Below, piece after piece: positions 17,152 to 25,497 of a stretch of 64,000 bases of DNA. The stretch covers positions 310,001 to 374,000 of the forward strand of contig NZ_SMGP01000005.1 of NCBI RefSeq assembly GCF_004339745.1, in the 5' to 3' direction. This DNA comes from Paraburkholderia sp. BL9I2N2 (GTDB taxonomy: Bacteria > Pseudomonadota > Gammaproteobacteria > Burkholderiales > Burkholderiaceae). Both the position numbers and the translations under genes were made by a program. The notes below the pieces were generated by a model. The model did not search any database. It saw only the letters and a program-made list of their open reading frames with translations, and was not told the origin of the DNA. How positions within the stretch are numbered: the stretch's first letter is position 1; every line of letters begins with the position of its first letter.

Positions 17152-17541
17152 ATGAACCCCTTGCAATTCGACGCTGGCGACAGCGCGCACCATGCCGAAA
17201 TCCGGGCGCAGCTGTGCGCCTATAACGCCGCTTTCGACGAACTCGGCCTGCGCTTTCGTTGGGATGCGCAGACGCTGGCATTACTGGCCATGATCGAAGG
17301 CGAACAGGCGCAGATTGCCGCTTATATCGAAGCGCATCATGCGCACTTGTTAAAAGCCTATAGCGCTGAGTTTTTGAGCCAGGCCATTCTGGAGAAGAAA
17401 CGTGCGCGTTATCCGGCGCCATTGCCGAGACGTGTCGAAAGCGCGCCGCGTCAGAGTCGCGTGGTTCATCAGCCAGAGATGAGTAGCTGGCGCGAACGCG
17501 TTTCGTATGAGGTGGATCTGCCGGCGCTGGCGGGTGTGTAG
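17152..17541 (+). CDS. Conserved-looking small protein, function unknown
   Basis: A 129-residue soluble protein. ATG at 17152 is preferred over 17140 because GGAG lies 6 bp upstream of it. The first about 85 residues are helical and acidic (for example I-E-G-E-Q-A-Q-I-A-A-Y-I-E-A-H-H-A-H-L); the tail is basic and Pro-rich (K-K-R-A-R-Y-P-A-P-L-P-R-R). There is no signal peptide or membrane segment. Codon use matches neighbouring genes. It is divergent from the oxalate operon and shares its long intergenic region, so co-regulation is possible. I do not recognise the family. Confidence 0.65.
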   Translation: MNPLQFDAGDSAHHAEIRAQLCAYNAAFDELGLRFRWDAQTLALLAMIEGEQAQIAAYIEAHHAHLLKAYSAEFLSQAILEKKRARYPAPLPRRVESAPRQSRVVHQPEMSSWRERVSYEVDLPALAGV

Positions 17542-17552
17542 ATGCGGTGGAC

Positions 17553-17578
17553 GGCATGTGCGAGAGCTTGCGCATGCC
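17553..17578 (+). terminator. Hairpin after the small unknown gene
   Basis: A 9-bp stem with one G-T pair (GGCATGTGC with GCGCATGCC) and an 8-nt loop begins 12 bp after the stop codon at 17541. Downstream is only moderately T-rich (CTTTGTTG). Confidence 0.4.
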
Positions 17579-17596
17579 GCCGAGCTTTGTTGACGT

Positions 17597-17749
17597 TCAT
17601 CGAGCCGAGTCGGGCCGCAGCGGTGCAGAAGGAACGACCGTTTCGATATGGCCTGTCTTTACATCGTAGACGAGGCTGGTGACCGAGCCACCCGTCTGGC
17701 GGGTCGCGCATTTGTCGACTTCATCGCGGCTGAACTGCAAAAGGAGCCG
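17597..17749 (-). pseudogene. Possible C-terminal relic of a carbonic-anhydrase-like gene
   Basis: On the minus strand an open frame of about 48 residues ends at 17597 and contains G-G-S-V-T-S-L-V-Y-D-V-K-T-G-H-I-E-T-V-V. This resembles the terminal beta-strand and tail of beta-carbonic anhydrases (Y-D-V-x-T-G). The frame is closed upstream by a TAG and no start codon or upstream domain is present, so it would be a remnant. A 57-codon frame on the other strand (17648-17821) overlaps it and cannot be fully excluded. The remainder of 17542-18124 holds no gene I can support. Confidence 0.3.
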
Positions 17750-18124
17750 CTAGACTTTGTTGCCGCGACCTGGGCCTGGCGTATGCGGAGGCGCAGTTAC
17801 GGAAGATCGGAGCGGGCGTGACAGCCGTCTGGTGCACTGCCGTTAGCCTAATAGCGTCCTATAGCGGGGCCGATTGGTCAATAGAGAGGTGTGCTCTGTT
17901 GATCAATAACAACTCCCATCAGATACTCGAAGCATCGTCCCTACGCTCGCGGATCATGGCCATGCCGGCGGTGCGAGCGGACCGATTCTTCGCCACCCAC
18001 GTCCGCTTCGTGCGTGGGACGGTTTAAAAAGTCGAGCGGGGCCGCCGTATTCTGATAGATGGCGTGCCGGCATGGTCCAGCAAATGGCGGGCGAGGCACG
18101 CGCGAGACTAGAGGAGGCCTGAAA

Positions 18125-18712
18125 ATGACGCATGCGGATCTGGCGATACTTGGGGGCGTCGGGATTCTCGCGGTGGCCTGCCTGGTCGTGTGCGGTATTT
18201 ACCTGTACTGGAGCAGCGACAGATACCGCGACCGGCAGCAGCGTTTGGAGACGCCAATCAGCGGGACCCAGGCGGCGGAGCAAAACGACGAACAGTTTTC
18301 GGAACCGGGGGCAACCATGGGCACGCAACTGAGCTATCGCTGCAAAACCTCGCTGTATCGGGCGGTATTCAATAACGCGCACGACGAAAGCATCGTGTTC
18401 CTGTTTGCCGGTGGCCGCGACGATGCTCGAAAGCGGGCGACCGGCGCGCTGGGTGCTATCCACGGCATTGCGGCCCATGAGGTGTCGCTGTCCAACCTCG
18501 CCTCGTTCGGCGAACTGGTCGACGTCGGCGTCAGCGAGGATGAGGAGTTGCGGATATTCGAAATGGCCTGGAAAGGTGCGGACGTCAGCGCCTGGGCCGA
18601 ACACCCGCTTTTCCTGACCGACGATCCCAGTTTGATAGGCAAGTGGGCCGAACTGTACGCGGACCTTGCGCGGGAGTTGGCTGTCAGCGCGATCGACAGG
18701 GCGCGAGACTAA
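18125..18712 (+). CDS. Membrane-anchored protein of unknown function
   Basis: A 195-residue protein with one N-terminal transmembrane helix (about 8-30, L-A-I-L-G-G-V-G-I-L-A-V-A-C-L-V-V-C) followed by a soluble domain. The ATG at 18125 has AGAGGAGG 7 bp upstream; the longer frame is not needed. The soluble part is acidic and alpha/beta-like, with no catalytic motif I recognise. It stands alone and converges on the asparaginase locus through a shared hairpin. Confidence 0.65.
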   Translation: MTHADLAILGGVGILAVACLVVCGIYLYWSSDRYRDRQQRLETPISGTQAAEQNDEQFSEPGATMGTQLSYRCKTSLYRAVFNNAHDESIVFLFAGGRDDARKRATGALGAIHGIAAHEVSLSNLASFGELVDVGVSEDEELRIFEMAWKGADVSAWAEHPLFLTDDPSLIGKWAELYADLARELAVSAIDRARD

Positions 18713-18746
18713 CGAGTGGATTGGCTGTCACGGCTCGCCAATCGAA

Positions 18747-18764
18747 GACGGCCGCTTGGCCGTC
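18747..18764. terminator. Bidirectional hairpin between convergent genes
   Basis: Perfect 7-bp stem GACGGCC / GGCCGTC with GCTT tetraloop, 34 bp after the + strand gene and 27 bp after the asparaginase stop on the minus strand. On the minus strand it is followed by TTCGATT. Confidence 0.5.
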
Positions 18765-18791
18765 CAAGATTGACTCGTGCCGCGCACCCCG

Positions 18792-19956
18792 TCAAAACGT
18801 GCCGGAGAACGCCTGTTGGACTTTGGCGGGATTGGTCGTACCGTTCGCGATCAACAACTGGGTGAGCAAGCGTGCCTTTTGTGGATTCAGATCGAGCGAG
18901 ACGACGAAACCGCGCTTGTCGTCCTCGACTTCCACGTTTCTGTTGACGAACCCCGACATCACGCGCGTCGAGCGGACAACCACGATGCCCTTTTTCGCCG
19001 CCCGGTCGAGGGCAGCCAGCGCCTCCTTGGATGCATCGCCATCGCCTTCGCCCGCCAGCACGATACCTTTGGCTCCATCGGCAATAGCGTGATCGATCTG
19101 CGCTCCGTCCATGTTGCTGTGCGCATAGACGATTTCCACACGCGGTAGACGGCCATTTGCCGGCAAGGCAAGGGTATCGCGTGTTGAGGCAAGAGCAGGC
19201 GCGGGCGCGACGAAACGAATGCTGGCCGGATCGACATAGCCGATCACACCCGCGTTCGGCGAAGCAAAAGTCTGCACGGCTGTCGTGTTGGTCTTGGTAA
19301 TCCAGCGCGGCCCGTGGATCTGATCATTCATGACCACCATCACACCTCGACCTCGCGCTTTCGGACTCGCTGCTACTTCCGCGGCTTCGTAGAGATTGTT
19401 GGGGCCATCCGCGCTCGTCGATCCGCCCCGGCCGCATCGACCCCACCAGAATCACCGGCTTATCCGAGCGCACGACGTTTTGCAGAAAGAATGCCGTTTC
19501 TTCCATCGTATCCGTGCCGTGGGTGATCACGATCCCATCCGCTTCATTTCGATCGAAGGCCTCCTGGATGCGGCGCGCGAGCCGGAACCAGATCTCGTCG
19601 TTCATTTCCTGCGATCCGACATTGGATATCTGCTCAGAGGTGATGCTCCCGAGTTTCTCAATGCCTGGAACCGCCCGAACCAGTTCCTGACCTTTGACGT
19701 TGCCCGAGTTGTAGCCAATGGCCGAACGCGGGTCGGCTGTGCCGGCAATCGTGCCGCCGGTCGCCAAAACGAGAATCCGCGGCGAGGCGGCGGCCGGGCT
19801 TGCCGCATCGGTAGCGGCCGCGTTTTCAGAGGTGGTGTCCGCAGCCCAAACGCTGGTGCCGTACAAGGAACCAGCGCATACCAGAAGCACAGCGGCTAGC
19901 GTTGTGCTCGACTTACGCAGACAGGCAGCCTGTTGAAGGGTAGTCTTGGTGTTCAT
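18792..19956 (-). pseudogene. Periplasmic L-asparaginase, frameshifted
   Basis: Two adjoining frames together give a full-length type II asparaginase. The upstream frame (19956 to about 19420) has a signal peptide and both catalytic motifs, A-T-G-G-T-I-A-G and T-H-G-T-D-T. It is in the correct frame up to V-G-S-M-R-P. The downstream frame (about 19413 to 18792) resumes with A-D-G-P-N-N-L-Y-E-A and runs to the normal C-terminus. Between them 13 bases replace the 12 expected, a net +1 shift within 19414-19431, and the normal A-T-A-I residues there are lost. Without the shift it would hydrolyse asparagine to aspartate and ammonia in the periplasm. Either a true inactivating mutation or an assembly error is possible. 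It lies downstream of the aspartate racemase and symporter genes. Confidence 0.85.
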
Positions 19957-20069
19957 GTCCAGTGTCCTATAAGGATTTAACAGCGCAAAGAAAGACGTCG
20001 CATGTCGACGTCATCAGGCAGTACTACTTTCTACAGGCGTCTACTGTGTTCGTTGGTATGTCGCGTTAG

Positions 20070-21569
20070 TCAGCGAATTTGACCGGGTGAGTGTTCCGAT
20101 CGGGTAGTGGGCCGTTCCGCGGCCGCCGTTGCCAGGGCCACGCATTGCTGTGCCAGGACATCGGTCGGGTCGACCAGACTGACGCGCATGCCGGTCTTGC
20201 CGACGAAACTCTTCTGCGGCAATAAAAGCGGCAACTCGGTGCATCCCAGGATGATCACTTCGACGCCTTCCGCAATGAGCCCGTCAATGGCGGCGCAGAC
20301 ATCGTCCAGGCACTGCCCGGTGGTAAATCCCGCTTTCACGCCTTCCTTGCCGTAAATCGCTTCCATCACCCGCGCCTGCAAATCCGCGCGAGGCACGATT
20401 TGCTGCAATCCTCCTGATTCAAGAGCCTTCTCGTAGACGCCGCTTGCGATCGTGCCCGAAGTTGCCAGCACGCCGACGGAACGAAGCAGCGGAAACGTCT
20501 CGCGGAGATGGCGGACCGTCACCGTCAACATATTGACGATTGGTATGCCGAGATACGGCTGAATGCGTTCGACAAATGCATGCGCGGTGTTACACGGAAT
20601 AGCGATGAGGTCCGCGTCGCCCGACTCGAGCTTCTTGCAGGTCGCGTAAAGCGAAATAGTCGGGTCGGGCCCGTCACCGATCAGGTTTTCCGTGCGATCG
20701 GGAATCTGGGGATTCTGTTCAATCAGAAGCCTGATATGGTCCTGGTCGCGATTCGCCGGCGTGTTGCGTACGATCTTCTGCATGAAGTCCACGGTAGCCG
20801 CGGGCCCAACCCCACCCACCACGCCTACCTTGAAGATTGATTCGGGCGAACCGTAATCGCCCGCTATCACGTACTGCGCATAGGCAAGATTCGAATCGAT
20901 CAGTGGCACTCGGAAAGCACCCATTTCCCCGGCCACGAGTGCGACCTCGGTCATGCCCGGCACAATGATATTGGCGCCTTGCGCAATGAGGTCCTCGCAC
21001 GCCTCGCGCAGAAGCGCAACGGGCCGGCCGGACAGGTTTCCGCTCTTGACGCCGTTCGCGCCGTAGACCGCTTCGGTGATGAGGTCGACGCCGTCACGTG
21101 GACGGGGATGAATGATTTCAAATTCCGGTGCCGCGAAATACTTCTCAAACAATCCTTTTCGACGGGTGTAGTCCGAGGTCAGCACGCCGATTCGCCGCGC
21201 AGTCGGAAATTTTCTGCGAACATGGCTGCGCACGGCTTCGACCATGTCGACAATCTGCAGGGGCGAGTTAGCCTTCAACTCATCGATGAACGTATGGCTG
21301 AGAAAGCACGGGAGTACGACGGTCGTCACGCCTCGCTTCTCGAAACTGCTGATCATGTCGAAGATGTACAGCTTGCGCTGAGTCGTCGCTTCGCTACCCG
21401 TGACCGCGCCGCCAAAGGGATGCTGTTCGAAGATGACGTCGACGTGTTCCGCATCGCTCGACGCGGGCGTCGATTTGACGAGCTTGAAAAAGACGTCGGC
21501 ACTCGCCAGTGGGCCCAGTCCGCCCACCACGCCGAACTTCTTCCCGCTCAGCACGCTTGCGCTGATCAT
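20070..21569 (-). CDS. Fused double aspartate/glutamate racemase-family protein
   Basis: A 499-residue protein with two tandem Asp/Glu racemase modules (about 10-240 and 245-485). The second module has both catalytic cysteines, I-P-C-N-T-A-H (Cys326) and L-G-C-T-E-L (Cys443), as in PLP-independent aspartate racemases. The first module keeps one cysteine (Cys88, L-P-C-F-L-S-H), but the second is Met206 (V-P-G-M-T-E). It is therefore probably not a two-base racemase and may be structural, regulatory or a one-base enzyme. ATG at 21569 overlaps the symporter stop (ATGA). It likely interconverts D- and L-aspartate imported by the symporter. Confidence 0.85.
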   Translation of the reverse strand: MISASVLSGKKFGVVGGLGPLASADVFFKLVKSTPASSDAEHVDVIFEQHPFGGAVTGSEATTQRKLYIFDMISSFEKRGVTTVVLPCFLSHTFIDELKANSPLQIVDMVEAVRSHVRRKFPTARRIGVLTSDYTRRKGLFEKYFAAPEFEIIHPRPRDGVDLITEAVYGANGVKSGNLSGRPVALLREACEDLIAQGANIIVPGMTEVALVAGEMGAFRVPLIDSNLAYAQYVIAGDYGSPESIFKVGVVGGVGPAATVDFMQKIVRNTPANRDQDHIRLLIEQNPQIPDRTENLIGDGPDPTISLYATCKKLESGDADLIAIPCNTAHAFVERIQPYLGIPIVNMLTVTVRHLRETFPLLRSVGVLATSGTIASGVYEKALESGGLQQIVPRADLQARVMEAIYGKEGVKAGFTTGQCLDDVCAAIDGLIAEGVEVIILGCTELPLLLPQKSFVGKTGMRVSLVDPTDVLAQQCVALATAAAERPTTRSEHSPGQIR

Positions 21570-22864
21570 TTCGTCTCGCCTTGCAGTTGTCCCAAGGCAA
21601 CGCGGTCACCATCGGCGAACTGCTTGACGGCCCGCTTCGCTTCCCACTTCGCAATAACGGCCGTCGCGATGCTGTTGCCAATCACGTTCGTGGCGGTTCG
21701 CCCCATATCGAGAATCTGATCGATAGCGAGGATCAGCACCACGCCGGACGGGGGCAGGTGAAACATCGGCGCAACAGCGGCGACCACCACCACGGAACCT
21801 CTTGCGACGCCGGCCATTCCCTTGCTGCTCAACATCAGGACCAGCAACATCATGATTTGCGCGCTGAGCGGCATGTCGATGCCGAACGCCTGCGCAATGA
21901 AAATCGCGGCAAAAGCCTGGTACATCATCGAGCCATCGAGATTGAATGCGTAGCCAAGCGGCAATGTAAAGCCGACGACTTTCTTGTCGATACCGAACGC
22001 TTCGAGCTTCTCGGTCAGACGCGGATAAGCGGCCTCGCTGCTCGCAGTCGAGAAGGCGAGCATGGCGGGTTCCCGGACGGCTTTTAGCAACTTCCAGATC
22101 GACTTGCCCAGAAAGACATGACCGACGAGGATGAGGACGATCCACAGCGTGACGAGACCGAGATAGAAGCTGCCGACGAGCTTGCCGTACGTGGCCAGCA
22201 CATCCAGGCCGTTCACCGTAATCGCGGATGCCAGGGCGCCGAAAACACCGATGGGAGCGAGCCGCATCACATAGTCGGTCAGCTTCAGCATGGTGGGTAC
22301 GAGCGCATCGATGGCGGCGATCAGCGGTGTGACACGCGGGTCCTTTTTGATGGCGCTCAGGACGACGCCGAACAGGACCGAAAAGACGAGGATCTGCAGG
22401 ATGTCATTTCGAGCCATCGCATCGATGATGCTGGAGGGAAACGCATGCGTGACGAAGTCCTTGAAGTTCAGACCCGCGGTGTTGAGGCCAGTGGCCACAT
22501 CGGAACTGGTCTGCGTCATATGCAGTCCCGCGCCGGGTTGCAGCGCGTTCGCAAGGACGAGTCCGAGCGCGAGCGAGAACAGCGAGGCGCACACGAACCA
22601 TCCCACCGACCTGAGCCCGATTCTGCGCACGTCGCTCGTCCCTTCCATGCCCGCGAGGCCGGACACCAGCGTGGCGAAGACGAGCGGCGCGATGATCATC
22701 TTCACGAGCCGCAAGAAGATATCGGTGATGATCGAGAAGTAACCGGCGATGGTCTTCGCTTCCGCAGCACCGGCGGCGCTCCGGTGGCACACGTAGCCGA
22801 CAATCACGCCGAGCGCCATGCCGACCACAATATAGAAAGTTAGGCGGTTTTTCATTTCCATCAT
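21566..22864 (-). CDS. Dicarboxylate/amino acid:cation symporter (DAACS, SLC1-like)
   Basis: A 432-residue inner-membrane protein of the DctA/GltP family. It has eight membrane helices plus hairpin loops. The HP1 serine-rich motif reads S-T-A-S-S-E-A-A-Y-P, TM7 has the unwound G-Y-A-F-N-L-D-G-S motif, and TM8 has D-x-x-L-D-M-G-R-T-A-T-N-V-I-G-N. S-S-E-A-A-Y and N-L-D-G-S-M-M are closer to glutamate/aspartate carriers than to C4-dicarboxylate DctA. Three near ATGs (22864, 22861, 22855) compete for the start. First gene of the operon with the racemase and asparaginase; a LysR gene lies 172 bp upstream. Confidence 0.9.
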   Translation of the reverse strand: MMEMKNRLTFYIVVGMALGVIVGYVCHRSAAGAAEAKTIAGYFSIITDIFLRLVKMIIAPLVFATLVSGLAGMEGTSDVRRIGLRSVGWFVCASLFSLALGLVLANALQPGAGLHMTQTSSDVATGLNTAGLNFKDFVTHAFPSSIIDAMARNDILQILVFSVLFGVVLSAIKKDPRVTPLIAAIDALVPTMLKLTDYVMRLAPIGVFGALASAITVNGLDVLATYGKLVGSFYLGLVTLWIVLILVGHVFLGKSIWKLLKAVREPAMLAFSTASSEAAYPRLTEKLEAFGIDKKVVGFTLPLGYAFNLDGSMMYQAFAAIFIAQAFGIDMPLSAQIMMLLVLMLSSKGMAGVARGSVVVVAAVAPMFHLPPSGVVLILAIDQILDMGRTATNVIGNSIATAVIAKWEAKRAVKQFADGDRVALGQLQGETK

Positions 22865-23005
22865 TCCGAGGGATGCGCATAAGGGTCAGACGTGACCGCA
22901 GTACGCTGGCAGGAGGCAAAAACGTCGTTAGAGACGCGACGTTTCTGTGTATGGACGGATGATAGAGATGATCGAAAAAGACTCGATGCGGGTCCTGCAT
23001 GGGGA

Positions 23006-23022
23006 TATGCGAAACTCGCATA
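23006..23022. promoter_or_regulatory. LysR-type operator upstream of the symporter operon
   Basis: TATGCGA-AAC-TCGCATA is a perfect 7-bp dyad with a 3-bp centre and contains the T-N11-A pattern of LysR boxes. It lies 142 bp before the symporter ATG and 15 bp after the LysR stop codon. Confidence 0.55.
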
Positions 23023-23036
23023 ACGCGGGATAACCC

Positions 23037-23951
23037 CTAATCGATCGCAGGTGACGCGGCGCGAAGGTGGCGCCAGAGCGTGTCGAGAAACTCATTGCGA
23101 TTCGACGCATCACGGTAGGCGCGAAGTTCGACTTCAAGATTCCATGTGTCGCGGCCCGCGAGCACCAGCTCGCCCGAGTCGAGTTCGGTGACGATCGAGC
23201 TTTTGGGAAGCCACGCGACTCCTTCACCTTCCAGGACCAGTTTCTTGAGGACCTCCGCCATATCGGACTCGTAATGAGGCCGCAAAGCCGGCGTCGTGTC
23301 GACCCGGCTCAAAAGCAGTGCTAGGCAGCGGCCGAAATAGCTGGTTTCTGTATACGAAATCAACGGCAATGGACGGGCCGCTGTTCCCGGCAACCGGAAG
23401 ATGGGCGCACCACGTGGATTTGGCCGGCAGACTGGCAGCAGTACATCGACGCCGACGGTGACATGCTCATACCTGATCGGGTCGAGATGAAGGGGAAGCT
23501 CCGGGTGATGATAGGCGAACATCAGTTCGCAGTTGCCGTTCACGAGCATCAGAATGGAGTCGTGGACATTAGTGGGTATCACGCGGGCACGGACCTCACC
23601 GAAACGTGCCGTCAGCGCCTTCAACCAGGCGGGCAGGAAACTCAGCGCGATTGTATGGCCCGCAGCAATCTGCAAGCCTTTGCCGGCCATGCGTTGATCG
23701 ATGCGAATGATGGCTCGCGTATCGAACAGCTTGCCCAATATGTCGACCGCCGCCTCACGAAACAGTTGCCCGGCTGGCGTCAGCGTCGGAGGGAAACTGC
23801 TGCGGTCGATCAGGTCCGCGCCCACCCACTGCTCAAGCGACTGAATGCGCCTGCTGAACCCTGACTGGGTGACATTGCGGAACTCCGCCGCGCGCGAGAA
23901 GCTTTGATACTGGGAGAGTGCGATGAAGTCCTCGATCCACTTGATTTCCAT
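23037..23951 (-). CDS. LysR-family transcriptional regulator of the symporter operon
   Basis: A 304-residue regulator. The N-terminal helix-turn-helix has S-F-S-R-A-A-E-F-R-N-V-T-Q-S-G-F-S-R-R, and an effector-binding domain follows from about residue 90. It is oriented with and directly upstream of the symporter-racemase-asparaginase genes, and a dyad typical of LysR binding lies in the gap. Likely ligand: an acidic amino acid or derivative (inference). The start at 23951 gives the standard family length. Confidence 0.88.
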   Translation of the reverse strand: MEIKWIEDFIALSQYQSFSRAAEFRNVTQSGFSRRIQSLEQWVGADLIDRSSFPPTLTPAGQLFREAAVDILGKLFDTRAIIRIDQRMAGKGLQIAAGHTIALSFLPAWLKALTARFGEVRARVIPTNVHDSILMLVNGNCELMFAYHHPELPLHLDPIRYEHVTVGVDVLLPVCRPNPRGAPIFRLPGTAARPLPLISYTETSYFGRCLALLLSRVDTTPALRPHYESDMAEVLKKLVLEGEGVAWLPKSSIVTELDSGELVLAGRDTWNLEVELRAYRDASNRNEFLDTLWRHLRAASPAID

Positions 23952-24209
23952 GTCGGATCCGTTTTGTGTGTAATAGGGAGCGCGTGTTTCGAAGTGAGTG
24001 TGTGATTCTACGCTGGCAGATGTGTCCGATAAGTCATGAGGCGCATGCGGAAAATCCCGGCGCTGAATTGATATGGAATCCTTTAATTGACGACGGTCGT
24101 ACTCGCCGTAACTGCTTCATGTCGTCCGCCGCTCTCGAGAGCGTGCATGACAACCCGGCAACGCCAACTGCGACAGCGCACGCTTTTTGCTTGAATGGAG
24201 TGCTTATCG

Positions 24210-24253
24210 GGAGAGCGACGCGCGGTTAAGCCGCAAAGCGGCCACAGCTCTCC
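24210..24253 (+). ncRNA. Structured 5' leader with competing hairpins before the GDSL gene
   Basis: GGAGAGC (24210-24216) pairs with GCTCTCC (24247-24253). Inside it, GCGG (24222-24225) can pair with CCGC (24231-24234). Alternatively GCCGC (24230-24234) can pair with GCGGC (24238-24242). The two inner hairpins exclude each other. The element ends 22 bp before the ATG, so it could control translation. It matches no riboswitch class I can confirm. The rest of 23952-24275 holds nothing I recognise. Confidence 0.3.
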
Positions 24254-24275
24254 GGCCGGTTAGGGAGACGCTGCG

Positions 24276-25298
24276 ATGCATGGAATAAATGACAAGGTAC
24301 GCGCTGCAATTTTTGCCGTGGCGATCTCACTGCTCGCGGCGTGTGGCGGGCACGGAGGCGACTCGAATAATAGCGGCAGCGCAGCCACACCGGCAGGCGG
24401 CGTCAATCTGCAAATCGTCTCGTTCGGCGACAGTCTTTCCGACGTCGGCACCTACGCGCCGCTCGCAAGCGCGGTCGGCGGCGGGCGTTTCACGACGAAT
24501 CCCGGACAAGTGTGGACTCAGAATGTCGCGCAGTACTACGGCGACACGCTAAAGGCCGCATACACGATCGACATCACGCATAAGCTCAGTGCGCAGGGCG
24601 GCCTCGGCTATGCGGAAGGCGGCGCCACGGTAGCGACGCCGGCAAACCAATCCGATTTTCTGACTGCGGTGATCGGCAACGTCGAAATGCCTGTCAATCA
24701 GCAGGTTTCGAGCTATCTGGCCGCGCACAGCAGCTTTAACGCCAATCAACTGGTGCTCGTCTGGGCGGGCGCGAACGACGTGCTTCGCGCCGGGCCGCTG
24801 CCGGCTGCGGCGCCGACCGTGCAGACGGCGGCCAACACCCTCGCTCAGATAATCGGGCAGATCGTCCAGAACGGCGGTGTGCACGTCGTGGTTGTCAATC
24901 TTCCGAATGTCGGACTCTCGCCGGACGGCATCACGTCGTCCGATGGCGGGGCCAACTTGACCCAGTTATCGCAACTGTTCAACGATACCCTGAACACCGC
25001 GTTGCAGACCGGTGGCCTGCAAGCGAAAGTCATCCAGATCGATGCCTACACGTGGTTGAACGGGATCATCGCGAACTTTCAGGCCAATGGCTTCACCGTT
25101 TCGAACACGGCGCAGGCCTGCGACCCCAAGAAAACGCCCAATAATACGTCCTTGCTGTGCTCGCCGCCTACGTACGTGAGCTCTAACGCGGACCAGACGT
25201 ACATGTTTGCCGACGACCTTCATCCGACGACACATTTGCATTCACTGTTCGCCCAGTTCGTGGAGCAGCAACTCGCCAAGAGCGGTCTGGGTCACTGA
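24276..25298 (+). CDS. GDSL/SGNH-family esterase lipoprotein
   Basis: A 340-residue exported lipoprotein. A basic N-terminus, a hydrophobic stretch and the lipobox L-A-A-C (Cys23) precede a Gly/Ser-rich linker. The SGNH blocks are visible: block I F-G-D-S-L-S-D with the nucleophile Ser53, block III W-A-G-A-N-D, and block V D-D-L-H-P-T with Asp313 and His316. Known relatives are secreted esterases, lipases or acyltransferases; the substrate is undetermined. The Leu in D-D-L-H is typical of the plant and bacterial GDSL-lipase subfamily. Monocistronic, behind a structured leader. Confidence 0.87.
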   Translation: MHGINDKVRAAIFAVAISLLAACGGHGGDSNNSGSAATPAGGVNLQIVSFGDSLSDVGTYAPLASAVGGGRFTTNPGQVWTQNVAQYYGDTLKAAYTIDITHKLSAQGGLGYAEGGATVATPANQSDFLTAVIGNVEMPVNQQVSSYLAAHSSFNANQLVLVWAGANDVLRAGPLPAAAPTVQTAANTLAQIIGQIVQNGGVHVVVVNLPNVGLSPDGITSSDGGANLTQLSQLFNDTLNTALQTGGLQAKVIQIDAYTWLNGIIANFQANGFTVSNTAQACDPKKTPNNTSLLCSPPTYVSSNADQTYMFADDLHPTTHLHSLFAQFVEQQLAKSGLGH

Positions 25299-25497
25299 GT
25301 TCGGGAGCTTGTGTACGGCGCCTCGAGAAAAAGCCGATCACGTCGATATCGTCTTCGCGCGCGCACGAGACGCACACGCCGATTACATGACGTTCAGCCG
25401 CGAGTCGAGTAAGCTTGGGAGCATCGTACCCGCTTACTTCCGCGCGCCGCAGTAGCGGCTTCCGCGTAGAGTGACGGCCCCTGGCGAGGAGCGCCTC

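Noticed and set aside
17648..17821. 57-codon + strand frame over the carbonic-anhydrase-like relic
   Set aside because: Reasonable codon use but no recognised family and no ribosome-binding site; the opposite strand shows a more convincing family pattern.
24208..24275. Possible GEMM (c-di-GMP) riboswitch before the GDSL gene
   Set aside because: A CGCAAAGC string occurs, but the required GGGCAAACC-like region, the tetraloop receptor helix and the second domain are missing. Kept only as an unclassified leader structure.
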